Origin: Oxynema aestuarii AP17
GTDB lineage: Bacteria > Cyanobacteriota > Cyanobacteriia > Cyanobacteriales > Laspinemataceae
Assembly (NCBI RefSeq): GCF_012295525.1
Contig: NZ_CP051167.1
Location: 1,612,001 to 1,676,000 of the forward strand
DNA: 64,000 bases
Reading direction: 5' to 3'
Positions 55,000 through 63,149 of this stretch are shown one piece after another. Numbering within the stretch: position 1 is the first letter of the stretch; each line of letters begins with the position of its first letter. Under the pieces are notes generated by a model. That model worked only from the letters and a program-made list of their open reading frames with translations, searched no databases and had not been told where the DNA came from. The position numbers and the translations under genes are program-made.

Positions 55000-56361
55000 C
55001 TACAAATCCAATAAACCGTATTTTTTTTGCAAATTTAATAACTTCAAACGGGCTTCCCCTGCGTTTTCCGCTAAATCGGCAAACTCGACAAAACGCCGCA
55101 ACTCTTTGCGGAGGAAATTGCGTTCGACTTGCATCGCATCGCGGTCTAATTCCGGCGGCATCACAATAGTATCGAACAATGTGGCCCGTTCTTTTCCCGG
55201 ATGTGGGCGCAAGATGCGGCCCCGACGTTGCACGAACTGGCGCGGATTGCTGCTACTGGCGAGAATGGCGGCGGTTCTGATGGCGGGAATGTCTACCCCT
55301 TCGTCAAGACAGCGAATCGCCACTAACCCTTGTAATTGGCCGTTTTCAAACTGTCGCCGTAGATCTTCGCGTTCGGCTAGGGGCGTTTCGGCGGTGTAGG
55401 TGTTGACCCGATAGCCGAGTTCGGAACCCAACAGGCGCGCTACGGCTTCGATTTGCCTCACGTTGTAGGTGCGCGATCGCCCGACGGTGCCATCGCCACA
55501 ATAAAATAAGGTGTGAGTTGTATCGAGACGATCGCGCATCAACCCCCGCAACGCTTCCAATTTATTAGCCGCAGACCCGATAATCCGGGCGCGCTGCATT
55601 AACAATGCGGTCAAAAACTCATTCTCCTCGATCTTGTCCTCGTCCATCAACGCCCAACCGATGCGGGTGGTCAAGCGCGCGTAGGCTCGACTTTCCGATT
55701 CGGTGAGATGAACCAAAAGGGGATAGTAAAAATATCTAACTAACGCCCCTACTCGAATCGCATCCCCTAACGTGAGTTCGGGGGGGATCACCGCCCCGAA
55801 ATAGCCGAGTAATTCATCGGTTCCGGTATCGTCAAAATAGCGTTCCGGAGTAGCCGACAGCCCCAAACGCAAGCCGACGTGACGGGGTAAACTTTCTTCT
55901 AACCTCGGCGCGCCGAGGTTGTGGGCTTCGTCGCCGACAATGAGGGTTTTGGGCGGTAAGTATTTGATTTGCGACTGAAAGCTTTCTTTTAACAGAGTTG
56001 AATTGGTGGTGATAATCGTGAGAAATGATTGACGATCGCCGCACACATTGTAGAGTTGTGTGGCGAGGGGACTAAACCAATTGCGGACGCTTTCAAAGGC
56101 GAGTAAGGGTTGCAAGCCAAATTTTTCGCACTCGCGGGCCCACTGACTGACGAGGTGGCGGTAAGGACAGACGACGAGTAAAACTTGCAAGCCAATTTTA
56201 AGATAAAGTTCGGTGGCGATCGCCAGTGCGGTAATCGTTTTGCCGCTTCCGGTCGCCATTTTCAGGGTTCCGCGCCCCTGGTGGGCGAACCAACTTTCTA
56301 CGGCCTGTTTTTGATAAGGACGCAAGGTAAGATCCCTGGGGTAGCGAGGAATTCCGGTCAC
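55000..56361 (-). CDS. DEAD/DEAH-box (SF2) helicase family protein
   Basis: A protein of 453 residues. Motif I is KMATGSGKTITALAIA (Lys41), motif II DEAH in LIVGDEAHNLGAP, motif III LSATPER, and motif VI QFVQRRGRILRPHPGKE. It has the compact two-RecA core of the XPB/RecG-like and restriction-type helicases, without a nuclease domain. The likely substrate is duplex or branched DNA. It lies 196 bases upstream of the giant TPR-CHAT gene on the same strand; a functional link is speculative. Confidence 0.9.
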   Translation of the reverse strand: MTGIPRYPRDLTLRPYQKQAVESWFAHQGRGTLKMATGSGKTITALAIATELYLKIGLQVLLVVCPYRHLVSQWARECEKFGLQPLLAFESVRNWFSPLATQLYNVCGDRQSFLTIITTNSTLLKESFQSQIKYLPPKTLIVGDEAHNLGAPRLEESLPRHVGLRLGLSATPERYFDDTGTDELLGYFGAVIPPELTLGDAIRVGALVRYFYYPLLVHLTESESRAYARLTTRIGWALMDEDKIEENEFLTALLMQRARIIGSAANKLEALRGLMRDRLDTTHTLFYCGDGTVGRSRTYNVRQIEAVARLLGSELGYRVNTYTAETPLAEREDLRRQFENGQLQGLVAIRCLDEGVDIPAIRTAAILASSSNPRQFVQRRGRILRPHPGKERATLFDTIVMPPELDRDAMQVERNFLRKELRRFVEFADLAENAGEARLKLLNLQKKYGLLDL

Positions 56362-56464
56362 GACGATCGCGGGTAACTTCTCGAATGTGCTGAGTGTAGT
56401 CTTTGCCGTTAATTTTCAATTTTAACTTGTTTGAGATCGAAAATAGCCAACGGGCAATAGATAT

Positions 56465-56508
56465 CCCCAAGCGGTTCTTTTCTTCGATCTAAAAAGAACC
56501 GCTTGGGG
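56465..56508. repeat. Perfect 17-bp inverted repeat
   Basis: CCCCAAGCGGTTCTTTT (56465-56481), a ten-base loop, then its exact complement (56492-56508). It lies between the pirin stop and the helicase start on the minus strand. There is no T run after the stem in either direction, so it may end pirin transcripts, stabilise their 3' end, or be a palindromic repeat. Confidence 0.8.
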
Positions 56509-56531
56509 GGGTGATTTGCTGTAGAATGCTT

Positions 56532-57233
56532 CTACATTAAATCAAACAAGAGTAATTCAGCCTCTGTTTTTGCTTCAAATTCCATTGTTTCCGATCGCGC
56601 GATCGCCACGCCATCTCCCGTTTTTAGAGATTGTCCATCCAGGATGATTTCACCTTTGACAACGTGCAACCAAGCGCGTCGATCCGGCTTAAAGGGATAG
56701 GTTAATTTCACTCCTGGATCGAGAATCGTGGCATAAATGTTAGCATTTTGATGAATCCAGAGCGAACCTTGTTCTCCATTCTTAGAAACAATCAAACACC
56801 AGCGATTGTGCTTTTCTTCATCCGAAAAAACTCTCTGGTCGTATCTCGGAGTGACGCCATTGCGATCGGCGAGGATCCAGATTTGCAATAAATGAACGCT
56901 TTCGGTAGAAGAGGGGTTATATTCACTGTGCAGCACCCCCGTTCCGGCGCTCATTACTTGAACTTCACCGGGTTTAATCGTCGATTGATTGCCCATGCTG
57001 TCTTTATGTTCTAATGCCCCATCTAAGACATAGGTAATAATTTCCATATCTCGATGGGGGTGCATTCCAAATCCTTTACTCGGGGCGATCCAATCTTCAT
57101 TGATGACTCGCAAATGATGAAATCCCATTTGATTGGGATCGTAATAGTTGGCGAAAGAAAAAGTATGGTAAGATTTGAGCCAATTGAGCTGGTTTTGGCC
57201 GCGTTCTTCAGATTTACGAATCAGAAAAGTCAT
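56532..57233 (-). CDS. Pirin family protein
   Basis: A protein of 233 residues with the double cupin of the YhhW type. Metal ligands are expected in GFGMHPHRDMEIITYVLDG, with ALEHKDS and TGVLHSEYN following (His/Glu cluster). YhhW-type pirins have quercetinase (dioxygenase) activity; others sense redox state. A CDGSH gene is 41 bases upstream, and an hxlR-type regulator is divergent, a pairing often seen for stress-inducible pirins. Confidence 0.92.
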   Translation of the reverse strand: MTFLIRKSEERGQNQLNWLKSYHTFSFANYYDPNQMGFHHLRVINEDWIAPSKGFGMHPHRDMEIITYVLDGALEHKDSMGNQSTIKPGEVQVMSAGTGVLHSEYNPSSTESVHLLQIWILADRNGVTPRYDQRVFSDEEKHNRWCLIVSKNGEQGSLWIHQNANIYATILDPGVKLTYPFKPDRRAWLHVVKGEIILDGQSLKTGDGVAIARSETMEFEAKTEAELLLFDLM

Positions 57234-57274
57234 AATTGTTAGGAGTTGAAGTGAAAAAGTTGACGAGAGTAGAT

Positions 57275-57511
57275 CTAGAGTTTGGTATGAGCGCCATCAC
57301 AAAAGGGCGGATTTTGACTGTATTTACACTGGCATAATGCGACTTTTTGGGAAGTTTCTAGGGTGAATTTAGCGGGAGTCAATCCAGTTCCTTGATGGGC
57401 GCCATCACAAAAGGGTTGATTTTGCGATCGCCCGCAAGTACACCACCAATAGTCTCCGGCTTCTAAATCTAAAACGACGGGTTTTTTGTCGGCAATTATC
57501 GGTTCGTTCAC
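57275..57511 (-). CDS. CDGSH iron-sulfur domain protein (two-domain)
   Basis: A protein of 78 residues with two CDGSH-type cluster motifs: CTCGRSQNQPFCDGAH and CQCKYSQNPPFCDGAH. Each offers three Cys and one His to a [2Fe-2S] cluster. No membrane anchor. The family takes part in redox or iron-sulfur transfer. Upstream of pirin on the same strand, so both should be transcribed from the region facing hxlR. Confidence 0.95.
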   Translation of the reverse strand: MNEPIIADKKPVVLDLEAGDYWWCTCGRSQNQPFCDGAHQGTGLTPAKFTLETSQKVALCQCKYSQNPPFCDGAHTKL

Positions 57512-57645
57512 GATCGCATTTTCCTCTCTACAGACGGGTTTAAAACTAGAGTCAAGTTAAGAATGATGGAGCTTGGTTTTCATCCTGGCTCGTGTTATTT
57601 ACAATTTAGCTCTATTCCCTCTAATCTGGGAAGTATGCACTTTAA

Positions 57646-57660
57646 AGTAAGGTACTTACT
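57646..57660. promoter_or_regulatory. Palindromic operator candidate between CDGSH/pirin and hxlR
   Basis: AGTAAGGTACTTACT is a palindrome with perfect six-base arms and a GTA centre. A further half site, AGTAACT, follows at 57665-57671, and the hxlR start is at 57672. HxlR/YodB regulators bind palindromes of this kind next to their own genes. Confidence 0.55.
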
Positions 57661-57671
57661 AAAAAGTAACT

Positions 57672-58013
57672 ATGGAAAAAACAAAGCAAACGTAAAACCG
57701 CCCCAGTTGTGCGGTAGAAAGCACGATCGAGGCGATCGGAGGGCGTTGGAAAGTATTGATTTTACGAGAACTTTTTGAAGGAGTGAAACGCTTCGGGCAG
57801 TTGCATCGGGCGTTACGGGGAATCACTCAAAAGATGTTGACCCAGCAATTGCGGGAGATGGAAAGTGACGGTTTGATTCATCGAGAAGTTTATTTACAAG
57901 TTCCGCCGAAGGTCGAATATTCTCTAACGCCGTTGGGGGAAAGTCTCAAACCCGTTCTGGACGCGATGCACGCTTGGGGAAAACATTATTTAGTGCAAAA
58001 AGGAGAACAATAA
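57672..58013 (+). pseudogene. HxlR-family regulator interrupted by an in-frame stop
   Basis: The ATG at 57672 gives MEKTKQT, then TAA at 57693. The same frame continues without break as NRPSCAVESTIEAIGGRWKV, then LILRELFEGVKRFGQLHRAL through the winged helix to LVQKGEQ at 58013. This is a complete HxlR protein of about 113 residues apart from the stop; the conserved redox-type Cys is in SCAVE. The first start after the stop is a TTG at 57756, which would give 85 residues lacking helix 1 and the Cys. Either the gene is dead, or the stop is recent or a sequencing error. If functional it should sense oxidants/electrophiles and control pirin/CDGSH. Confidence 0.8.
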
Positions 58014-58049
58014 GCTTTTTCCCGATTCTTGTCTCCCGCTTCGGTCACT

Positions 58050-58070
58050 CTAAACTCTAAACGCTAAACG
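58050..58070 (+). repeat. Heptanucleotide tract (3 copies)
   Basis: CTAAACT, CTAAACG, CTAAACG between the convergent ends of the hxlR pseudogene and the aldo/keto reductase gene. Confidence 0.75.
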
Positions 58071-58078
58071 CTTTTATC

Positions 58079-59074
58079 TCACGTCCAGGCACGGAAGAAA
58101 GTGTTGTCTTCCCAGGAGGAGGTAGTGCGAGCTTCGATCGCGGCGATCGCCTCCTCACTTAAGGGTTGAAAGGCCCGGGCGACTTCAAAATTGGCGCTCA
58201 ACTGGGCGACGTTTTCCGCCGCGATAATGCAGCAGTGGACGCCGGGTTGAGACATGGTATAGCCTAGGGCTTCTTCCATTCCGGTTAACACGCCGGGTTT
58301 GAATAGTCGTCCGTAGGCGGGAACCTTCATGGCAATGACGCCGACATCGAGTTCGCGGGCGACGGGTAGCACTTGGGTGACGAACGATCGCGGGTGGTGT
58401 ATTTCGGCAGCATTGACGGGAATTAAGGTGGTGTCGAACGGATAGCGGCGCAATCCTTTAATAATGATGTCCGGTTCGTGGTGTCCGGTAATTCCAGCAA
58501 AGCGGATCAGCTTTTGGGCTTTGGCTTCTTCGATCGCCTGGATGGCGCCATCTTTAGCAAAAATGTTGTCGAGTTCGCGATCGAACGAGACGTGATGCAA
58601 TTGCCACAAATCGAGAAAATCGGTATTGAGGCGGGTCAGCGATCGCTCTAAGTCGCGCCAAGCGCCATCGCGATCGCGGGCGGCGGTTTTGCTGGCGAGA
58701 AAGATTTGCTGACGATAAGAGGGCAAAACTTTACCGAGATGGTCTTCACTCGGACCGTAGCTGGCGGCGGTGTCGAAATAGCGAATCCCCAATTCGAGGG
58801 CGCGTTCGATCAGGGCGATCGCCTCGGACTCGTGTCCGCCCCAGGATAAGGGGGTTTTTCCCGCACCCCCCAAGCCGAAAATCGGCAGTTTTTCCCCCGT
58901 TTTCCCTAAAATCCGCTCCGGGAGGGTCGTGGTTGGTGGCAGCGATCGCGCGGTAGTTTGGGGAACCGATCGCGCGGTGGAACTCGTCTTGAAATTAGCG
59001 CAACCGACAATCCCGCCAGCGACCATCATACTGAGGGTTAAGAAGTTACGGCGCGTCCTTTTGTTAAACATCAA
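58079..59074 (-). CDS. Aldo/keto reductase with Tat/lipoprotein-type signal
   Basis: A protein of 331 residues. The N-terminus has a twin-arginine motif (TRRNFLTLSMMVAGGIVGC) followed by a lipobox-like Gly-Cys, so export and lipid anchoring are likely. The AKR barrel (about 55-331) contains the tetrad: Asp and Tyr in YFDTAASYGPSEDH, Lys in LASKTAARD and His in LWQLHHVS. It would reduce carbonyl compounds with NAD(P)H; a periplasmic AKR would need the cofactor loaded before Tat export. Confidence 0.88.
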   Translation of the reverse strand: MMFNKRTRRNFLTLSMMVAGGIVGCANFKTSSTARSVPQTTARSLPPTTTLPERILGKTGEKLPIFGLGGAGKTPLSWGGHESEAIALIERALELGIRYFDTAASYGPSEDHLGKVLPSYRQQIFLASKTAARDRDGAWRDLERSLTRLNTDFLDLWQLHHVSFDRELDNIFAKDGAIQAIEEAKAQKLIRFAGITGHHEPDIIIKGLRRYPFDTTLIPVNAAEIHHPRSFVTQVLPVARELDVGVIAMKVPAYGRLFKPGVLTGMEEALGYTMSQPGVHCCIIAAENVAQLSANFEVARAFQPLSEEAIAAIEARTTSSWEDNTFFRAWT

Positions 59075-59268
59075 AGCTTCTCCTGCGGCGAGCTTCCCTT
59101 TCGATTGTGACAGAGATCACTGGGAAGCGGGGGTCGAATCACATGAGATCTTGACAGAAAATCACTCTGGCTGATGATAAAACTCACGATCGCTCAGGGG
59201 TGGCGATCGCACCATCAAGCATTTAAATCGCCGATAGTAGGATTGTAAGCGTTTAGGGGTAAATTCTA

Positions 59269-59475
59269 ATGATGCGTGCTGGTGGTGTCTTCTCCGATTC
59301 CTGGATTGCTGAAGTCTTTGGTAAAGCGTGGAACGAAGGAATCGTGACCCTGAGTGAAAAAGAATCTTTGATCGACGCTCTCGCCAGAAAATCGAACCTC
59401 AATCGGGAAGAGAAAGACGCGATCGAACGGTTGCTGCACGCCATCCGGCGCGGTTGGATTCAAGCGATCGAATAA
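59269..59475 (+). CDS. Small hypothetical protein (68 residues)
   Basis: MMRAGGVFSDSWIAEVFGKA at the start, then helical and charged segments (LSEKESLIDALARK, NREEKDAIERLLHAIRRG). It looks like a compact helical protein, with normal cyanobacterial codon use and a terminator about 170 bases downstream. I recognise no named family; a DNA- or protein-binding role is only a guess from its size and charge. Confidence 0.65.
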   Translation: MMRAGGVFSDSWIAEVFGKAWNEGIVTLSEKESLIDALARKSNLNREEKDAIERLLHAIRRGWIQAIE

Positions 59476-59646
59476 GAGAATCCTCTCCCCACAACGAAGA
59501 TTGACTCGCACCAATGAAATCGGCGAAGGTCAAGCGACTTTATCATTGACCGACCATTTAACAATCCGATATTTCTATTTTGTTTTTCCTCCTTTTCCTT
59601 ACAGGAATTGATAACCTTCGTGCTTCGTGAGACATCAACCACCAAG

Positions 59647-59673
59647 CTGCACTCTAACGGGTGCAGTTTTTTT
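59647..59673 (+). terminator. Rho-independent terminator with repeated arm
   Basis: CTGCAC, eight-base loop, GTGCAG and T7. The GTGCAGTTTTTTT segment is repeated at 59686-59698, suggesting a short duplication that gives two possible right arms. The nearest plus-strand gene ends at 59475. Confidence 0.8.
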
Positions 59674-59722
59674 ATCCAGTTTTTGGTGCAGTTTTTTTGA
59701 GGAAATTGGCGATCGCCCTCCC

Positions 59723-60193
59723 TCAACTCAGGCGCGCCGTACATTCTAAAATTAAACGTTGGTTGACCAGCGCATAAGGCTGAATTTCCAGGGCCCGACG
59801 GAAAGCGCGAATCGCCGCACGATAGTCACCGACGGACGCATGACACAAACCTAAACCGTGCAGTGCTCCAAAATGAATCGGGTTGAGTTCGATCGCCTTT
59901 TCGCAGTCGGCGATCGCCTGTCGGTACTGACCTATCGTGTAATACAGCACGGCCCGACGGTTCCACGCTTCCGCAAAATCGGGGCGATCGCGAATTAAGT
60001 CCGTCAACATCATTTCCGCAGCTTTGAAATCTCCCGAATCGATTAGCCCTTCGCAGCGTTGGAGGATTTCGACCCCAGAAACCCCTTTCTGATAGAACCA
60101 GATGCGCCAGAGTTCTTGAGTCGCCCGGTTGCGAATCGCTTCATCCGGGTTTTTCAGATCTTCGAGTAAGCGTTCGATAGAAGATTGAGCCAT
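59723..60193 (-). CDS. TPR-repeat protein
   Basis: A protein of 156 residues. After a helical start (IERLLEDLKNPDEAIRNRAT) there are about two and a half TPR units: FAEAWNRRAVLYYTIGQYRQ, FGALHGLGLCHASVGDYRAA and a final partial unit. No signal peptide or catalytic domain. Likely a protein-protein adaptor in the cytoplasm. Confidence 0.85.
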   Translation of the reverse strand: MAQSSIERLLEDLKNPDEAIRNRATQELWRIWFYQKGVSGVEILQRCEGLIDSGDFKAAEMMLTDLIRDRPDFAEAWNRRAVLYYTIGQYRQAIADCEKAIELNPIHFGALHGLGLCHASVGDYRAAIRAFRRALEIQPYALVNQRLILECTARLS

Positions 60194-60322
60194 AATCGCA
60201 CTCGGAATAACGGTTTCTATTATTTTAGAAGTTCACATTAGACGTTCTCTTTTTGTTCGCAGCTTTCCGGGCGATCGTTCCTTCAACTCAACCCCCCTTT
60301 GACTCGCGTCCCCTCTTTCTCG

Positions 60323-60364
60323 CTAAAATCTAAAGTCTCAAATCTCAACTCTAAAATCTCAACT
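60323..60364 (+). repeat. Heptanucleotide tract (6 copies) abutting a start codon
   Basis: CTAAAAT, CTAAAGT, CTCAAAT, CTCAACT, CTAAAAT, CTCAACT in exact register, ending four bases before the ATG at 60369. Confidence 0.9.
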
Positions 60365-60368
60365 AACA

Positions 60369-61259
60369 ATGCTTCCCGGTCAAAAACTGCGACAACTTCT
60401 CGAACGTCCCGGCTTATTCGTTCTCCCGGGGGTTTACGACTGTATTAGCGCCCGGATCGCCGAACAAGCTGGATTTGAAATTGTTTTTACCAGTGGCTTC
60501 GGCATTTCCGGGGCCACCCTCGGACGCCCGGACTACGGTTTTCTGACGGCGACGGAGATGCTTTACGCGGTCGGACGCATGGCGGAGGCGATCGATATTC
60601 CGTTAGTGGCAGATTTGGATACGGGTTACGGTAATCCGCTCAATGTCATGCGAACGGTGGGAGAAGCAGTCAAACTCGGGGTCGCCGGAATTATTCTCGA
60701 AGACCAACAATGGCCGAAAAAATGCGGGCATTTTAGCGGAAAACGAGTCATTTCCAGTCGGGAACAGGTGGAAAAAATTAAAGCGGCGGTGCAAGCGCGA
60801 GGAGACAGTGGCTTGGCGATCGTCGGACGCACGGACGCGCGGGCGCCTTTGGGTTTGGACGAGGCGATCGCCCGGGGACGCGCCTATTTTGAAGCGGGGG
60901 CGGATATCATTTTTATCGAAGCGCCGCAATCGGCAGAAGAGTTAAAAATTATTGCTCGGGAGTTGTCAGATATTCCGTTATTTGCTAACGCGATCGAAGG
61001 GGGAAAAACGCCGTTACTCTCGGCGGAGGAGTTGGAAGCATTGGGATATAAAATTGCCGTTTTTCCTCTGTCCGGATTGTTTTGCGCGACCTACGCCATT
61101 CGCGAATGTTTTCGACATTTAAAACAACATCGAACGACGGTAGGATACGATCGCGCCGTGGATTTCGAGGAATTCGAGCAGTTTATCGACATTCCCCACT
61201 ATCGGCAACTCGAACGCCAATTCGCGATCGCCCCCGAATCGGAAAGTGAAAAATCGTAA
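60369..61259 (+). CDS. Isocitrate lyase/PEP mutase superfamily enzyme
   Basis: A protein of 296 residues with the PEP mutase/ICL barrel: LPGVYDCISARIAEQAGFE, ADLDTGYGNPLNVMRT, the catalytic loop KKCGHFSGK, IVGRTDARAP and IFIEAPQSAEEL. The KKCGH loop fits methylisocitrate-lyase-like and oxaloacetate-decarboxylase-like members rather than PEP mutase itself. The substrate is a 2-hydroxy or 2-oxo dicarboxylate, cleaved or decarboxylated. It stands alone; no prp genes are adjacent. Confidence 0.9.
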   Translation: MLPGQKLRQLLERPGLFVLPGVYDCISARIAEQAGFEIVFTSGFGISGATLGRPDYGFLTATEMLYAVGRMAEAIDIPLVADLDTGYGNPLNVMRTVGEAVKLGVAGIILEDQQWPKKCGHFSGKRVISSREQVEKIKAAVQARGDSGLAIVGRTDARAPLGLDEAIARGRAYFEAGADIIFIEAPQSAEELKIIARELSDIPLFANAIEGGKTPLLSAEELEALGYKIAVFPLSGLFCATYAIRECFRHLKQHRTTVGYDRAVDFEEFEQFIDIPHYRQLERQFAIAPESESEKS

Positions 61260-61610
61260 ATGAACCGTCAAGGTCTCCCGAGAGAGGCACCGGAGCGATC
61301 GCCGCAGTCTTTATCAGAACTTTACCTGGGGCGATCGCGTGTGAAGAATTGACAAATCTCGGGCGATCGACTAGACAACCGAACCGTGGGATGAGTACAA
61401 AGAAAACGAGTCAATCAGTCGCTATCTCCACCCATTACTTGATTTAACTCAAATATCACTCGCCGTCGAGGATGCATCTGCTCTTCATTCCTTCGATCCA
61501 AAATCGAGTAAATCGCGTTTAAATCGTTTCAACATTTACGTTCTGATTTGTCGTTCTCTCCTCCGAGCAAATCTGAATTTCACAGCTAAAAACCCATAGG
61601 TTCGGGACAG

Positions 61611-61641
61611 ACCGGAATGTTAGGAGCATTCCGGTTTTTTT
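61611..61641 (+). terminator. Rho-independent terminator
   Basis: ACCGGAATG, seven-base loop, CATTCCGGT and a run of T. Confidence 0.88.
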
Positions 61642-61731
61642 ATCGGCGCGCGATCGCCCCCCTTGGCGAACTCTCCTCAAACGACAAGCGGCGATCGCGT
61701 TGCCATCGCCCCCAAAGCCCCTTAATGTAAA

Positions 61732-61766
61732 CTCAAATCTAAAATCTAAACTCTAAAATCTAAACT
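61732..61766 (+). repeat. Heptanucleotide tract (5 copies) abutting a start codon
   Basis: CTCAAAT, CTAAAAT, CTAAACT, CTAAAAT, CTAAACT, ending six bases before the mgsA ATG at 61773. Confidence 0.9.
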
Positions 61767-61772
61767 TTCCTC

Positions 61773-62153
61773 ATGTCTTCGACCATCGCTTTGATTGCAC
61801 ACGATCGCAAGAAAGACGATATCGCTGAGTTCGCGAACAAACATCGTCAATTCCTCGATCGCTATCGTTTAATCGCCACCGGAACCACCGGAGGACGGAT
61901 TCACGACGCCACCGGATTGAACGTCGAAAAAATGCAATCCGGTCCGCTTGGAGGAGACGCGCAAATCGCCACCCAAGTCGTCGAAGGAAAAGTCAAAGCC
62001 GTTATTTTCCTAATCGATCCCCTGTTCGCGCAACCCCACGAACCGGATATACAAGCCTTGTTGAGAATCTGCAACGTCCACCAAGTCCCCCTCGCCACCA
62101 ACCTCGCCACCGCCGAAGCCATTTTAGCCAGTTTGGCGATCGCCGCAGAGTGA
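61773..62153 (+). CDS. mgsA: Methylglyoxal synthase
   Basis: A protein of 126 residues, close to the E. coli enzyme. It turns dihydroxyacetone phosphate into methylglyoxal and phosphate, a bypass that relieves phosphate limitation. Conserved residues: HDRKKDD at the start, [18 protein letters not shown] with catalytic Asp62, and the histidine in [10 protein letters not shown] (His89). No Shine-Dalgarno sequence precedes it; a heptad tract takes that place. chlM follows 101 bases downstream on the same strand. Confidence 0.95.
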   Translation: MSSTIALIAHDRKKDDIAEFANKHRQFLDRYRLIATGTTGGRIHDATGLNVEKMQSGPLGGDAQIATQVVEGKVKAVIFLIDPLFAQPHEPDIQALLRICNVHQVPLATNLATAEAILASLAIAAE

Positions 62154-62254
62154 ACCCGCCAAAAACAGCGATTCCGGGGCGATCGGCGATCGTCCGACTC
62201 CCCCCGAACGTGGTAAGTTTGAAAGCTGGGAATCATTCAGTATCCGGGATTTAG

Positions 62255-62941
62255 ATGAACGCAGTAGACGATAAAACCGTTGTCAAAGACTATTTCAACG
62301 CCACCGGATTCGATCGCTGGCGGCGAATTTACGGCACCGAACAAGTCAACAAAGTCCAACTCGACATTCGCAAAGGACATCAGCAAACCGTCGATACCGT
62401 CATGGACTGGCTCAAAGCTGACGGTAACTTGCGCGGTTTGTCTGTTTGCGATGCTGGATGTGGGGTCGGCAGTTTGAGCATTCCCCTCGCGCAAGAGGGT
62501 GCGATGGTCTACGGTAGCGATATTTCCGAAAAAATGGTCGCCGAAGCCTACGATCGCGCCAAAGTCTTTTTAGGCCCGAACAATAATATCAGTTTCAGCG
62601 CCCAAGACCTCGAATCGATCGCCGGAAAATATCATACGGTGATTTGTCTCGACGTTCTCATTCACTATCCCCAAGAAGACGCCGCGCGCATGATTTCTCA
62701 CTTATGCTCGATGGCCGAATCCCGCTTAATTCTCAGCTTTGCTCCGAAAACACTGGCATTGAGCGTTCTCAAAAAAATTGGCGAACTGTTCCCCGGACCG
62801 AGCAAAACTACCCGCGCTTACCAACATCGCGAAACCGATGTCGTTCGGATCTTACAAGACAACGGTTTTTCGATCCAACGTCAGGGGATGACCAGTACCC
62901 GTTTTTACTATTCTCGTTTGTTAGAAGCCACGCGCGGTTAA
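62255..62941 (+). CDS. chlM: Magnesium-protoporphyrin IX O-methyltransferase
   Basis: A protein of 228 residues. It methylates the C13 propionate of Mg-protoporphyrin IX with SAM in chlorophyll synthesis, at thylakoid or envelope membranes. The SAM site is VCDAGCGVGSLSIPLA (64-79), then YGSDISEKMV and VICLDVLIHYP. The C-terminal SKTTRAYQHRETDVVRIL segment is characteristic of ChlM/BchM. A strong terminator lies just downstream. This gene identifies the organism as a chlorophyll-a phototroph. Confidence 0.96.
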   Translation: MNAVDDKTVVKDYFNATGFDRWRRIYGTEQVNKVQLDIRKGHQQTVDTVMDWLKADGNLRGLSVCDAGCGVGSLSIPLAQEGAMVYGSDISEKMVAEAYDRAKVFLGPNNNISFSAQDLESIAGKYHTVICLDVLIHYPQEDAARMISHLCSMAESRLILSFAPKTLALSVLKKIGELFPGPSKTTRAYQHRETDVVRILQDNGFSIQRQGMTSTRFYYSRLLEATRG

Positions 62942-62989
62942 AAGACGAGGCGATCGCGCCCAGTTCAATTTACCCCAAACACTCACTCG

Positions 62990-63017
62990 GACGGTCAAAA
63001 TGACCGTCTATTTTTTT
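62990..63017 (+). terminator. Rho-independent terminator after chlM
   Basis: GACGGTCA, three-base loop, TGACCGTC, then TA and T7. Confidence 0.9.
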
Positions 63018-63149
63018 ACCCATTCCAGGCCATTAGCCGATCCCAAAATTGAATTTGTACAATTGAAGAAGAAAAAATCACAGCACTCCGCGATCGCCGA
63101 TCCGGCGATCTTCTTAAATTTAATCTTTTTAAATTTAATCCTTTAACCC

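Larger units (their letters stand above)
61260..61772 (+). other. Intergenic region with possible small transcript
   Basis: About 510 bases. No plausible protein beyond very short frames. A strong terminator at 61611-61641, about 350 bases from the nearest upstream stop codon, suggests either a long 3' UTR or an independent small RNA from about 61400. The rest holds a heptad tract in front of mgsA. Confidence 0.4.

Noticed and set aside
59460-59744. 94-codon minus-strand ORF
   Set aside because: It covers the terminator region between two real genes and the start of the TPR gene's 3' end; composition is not protein-like.
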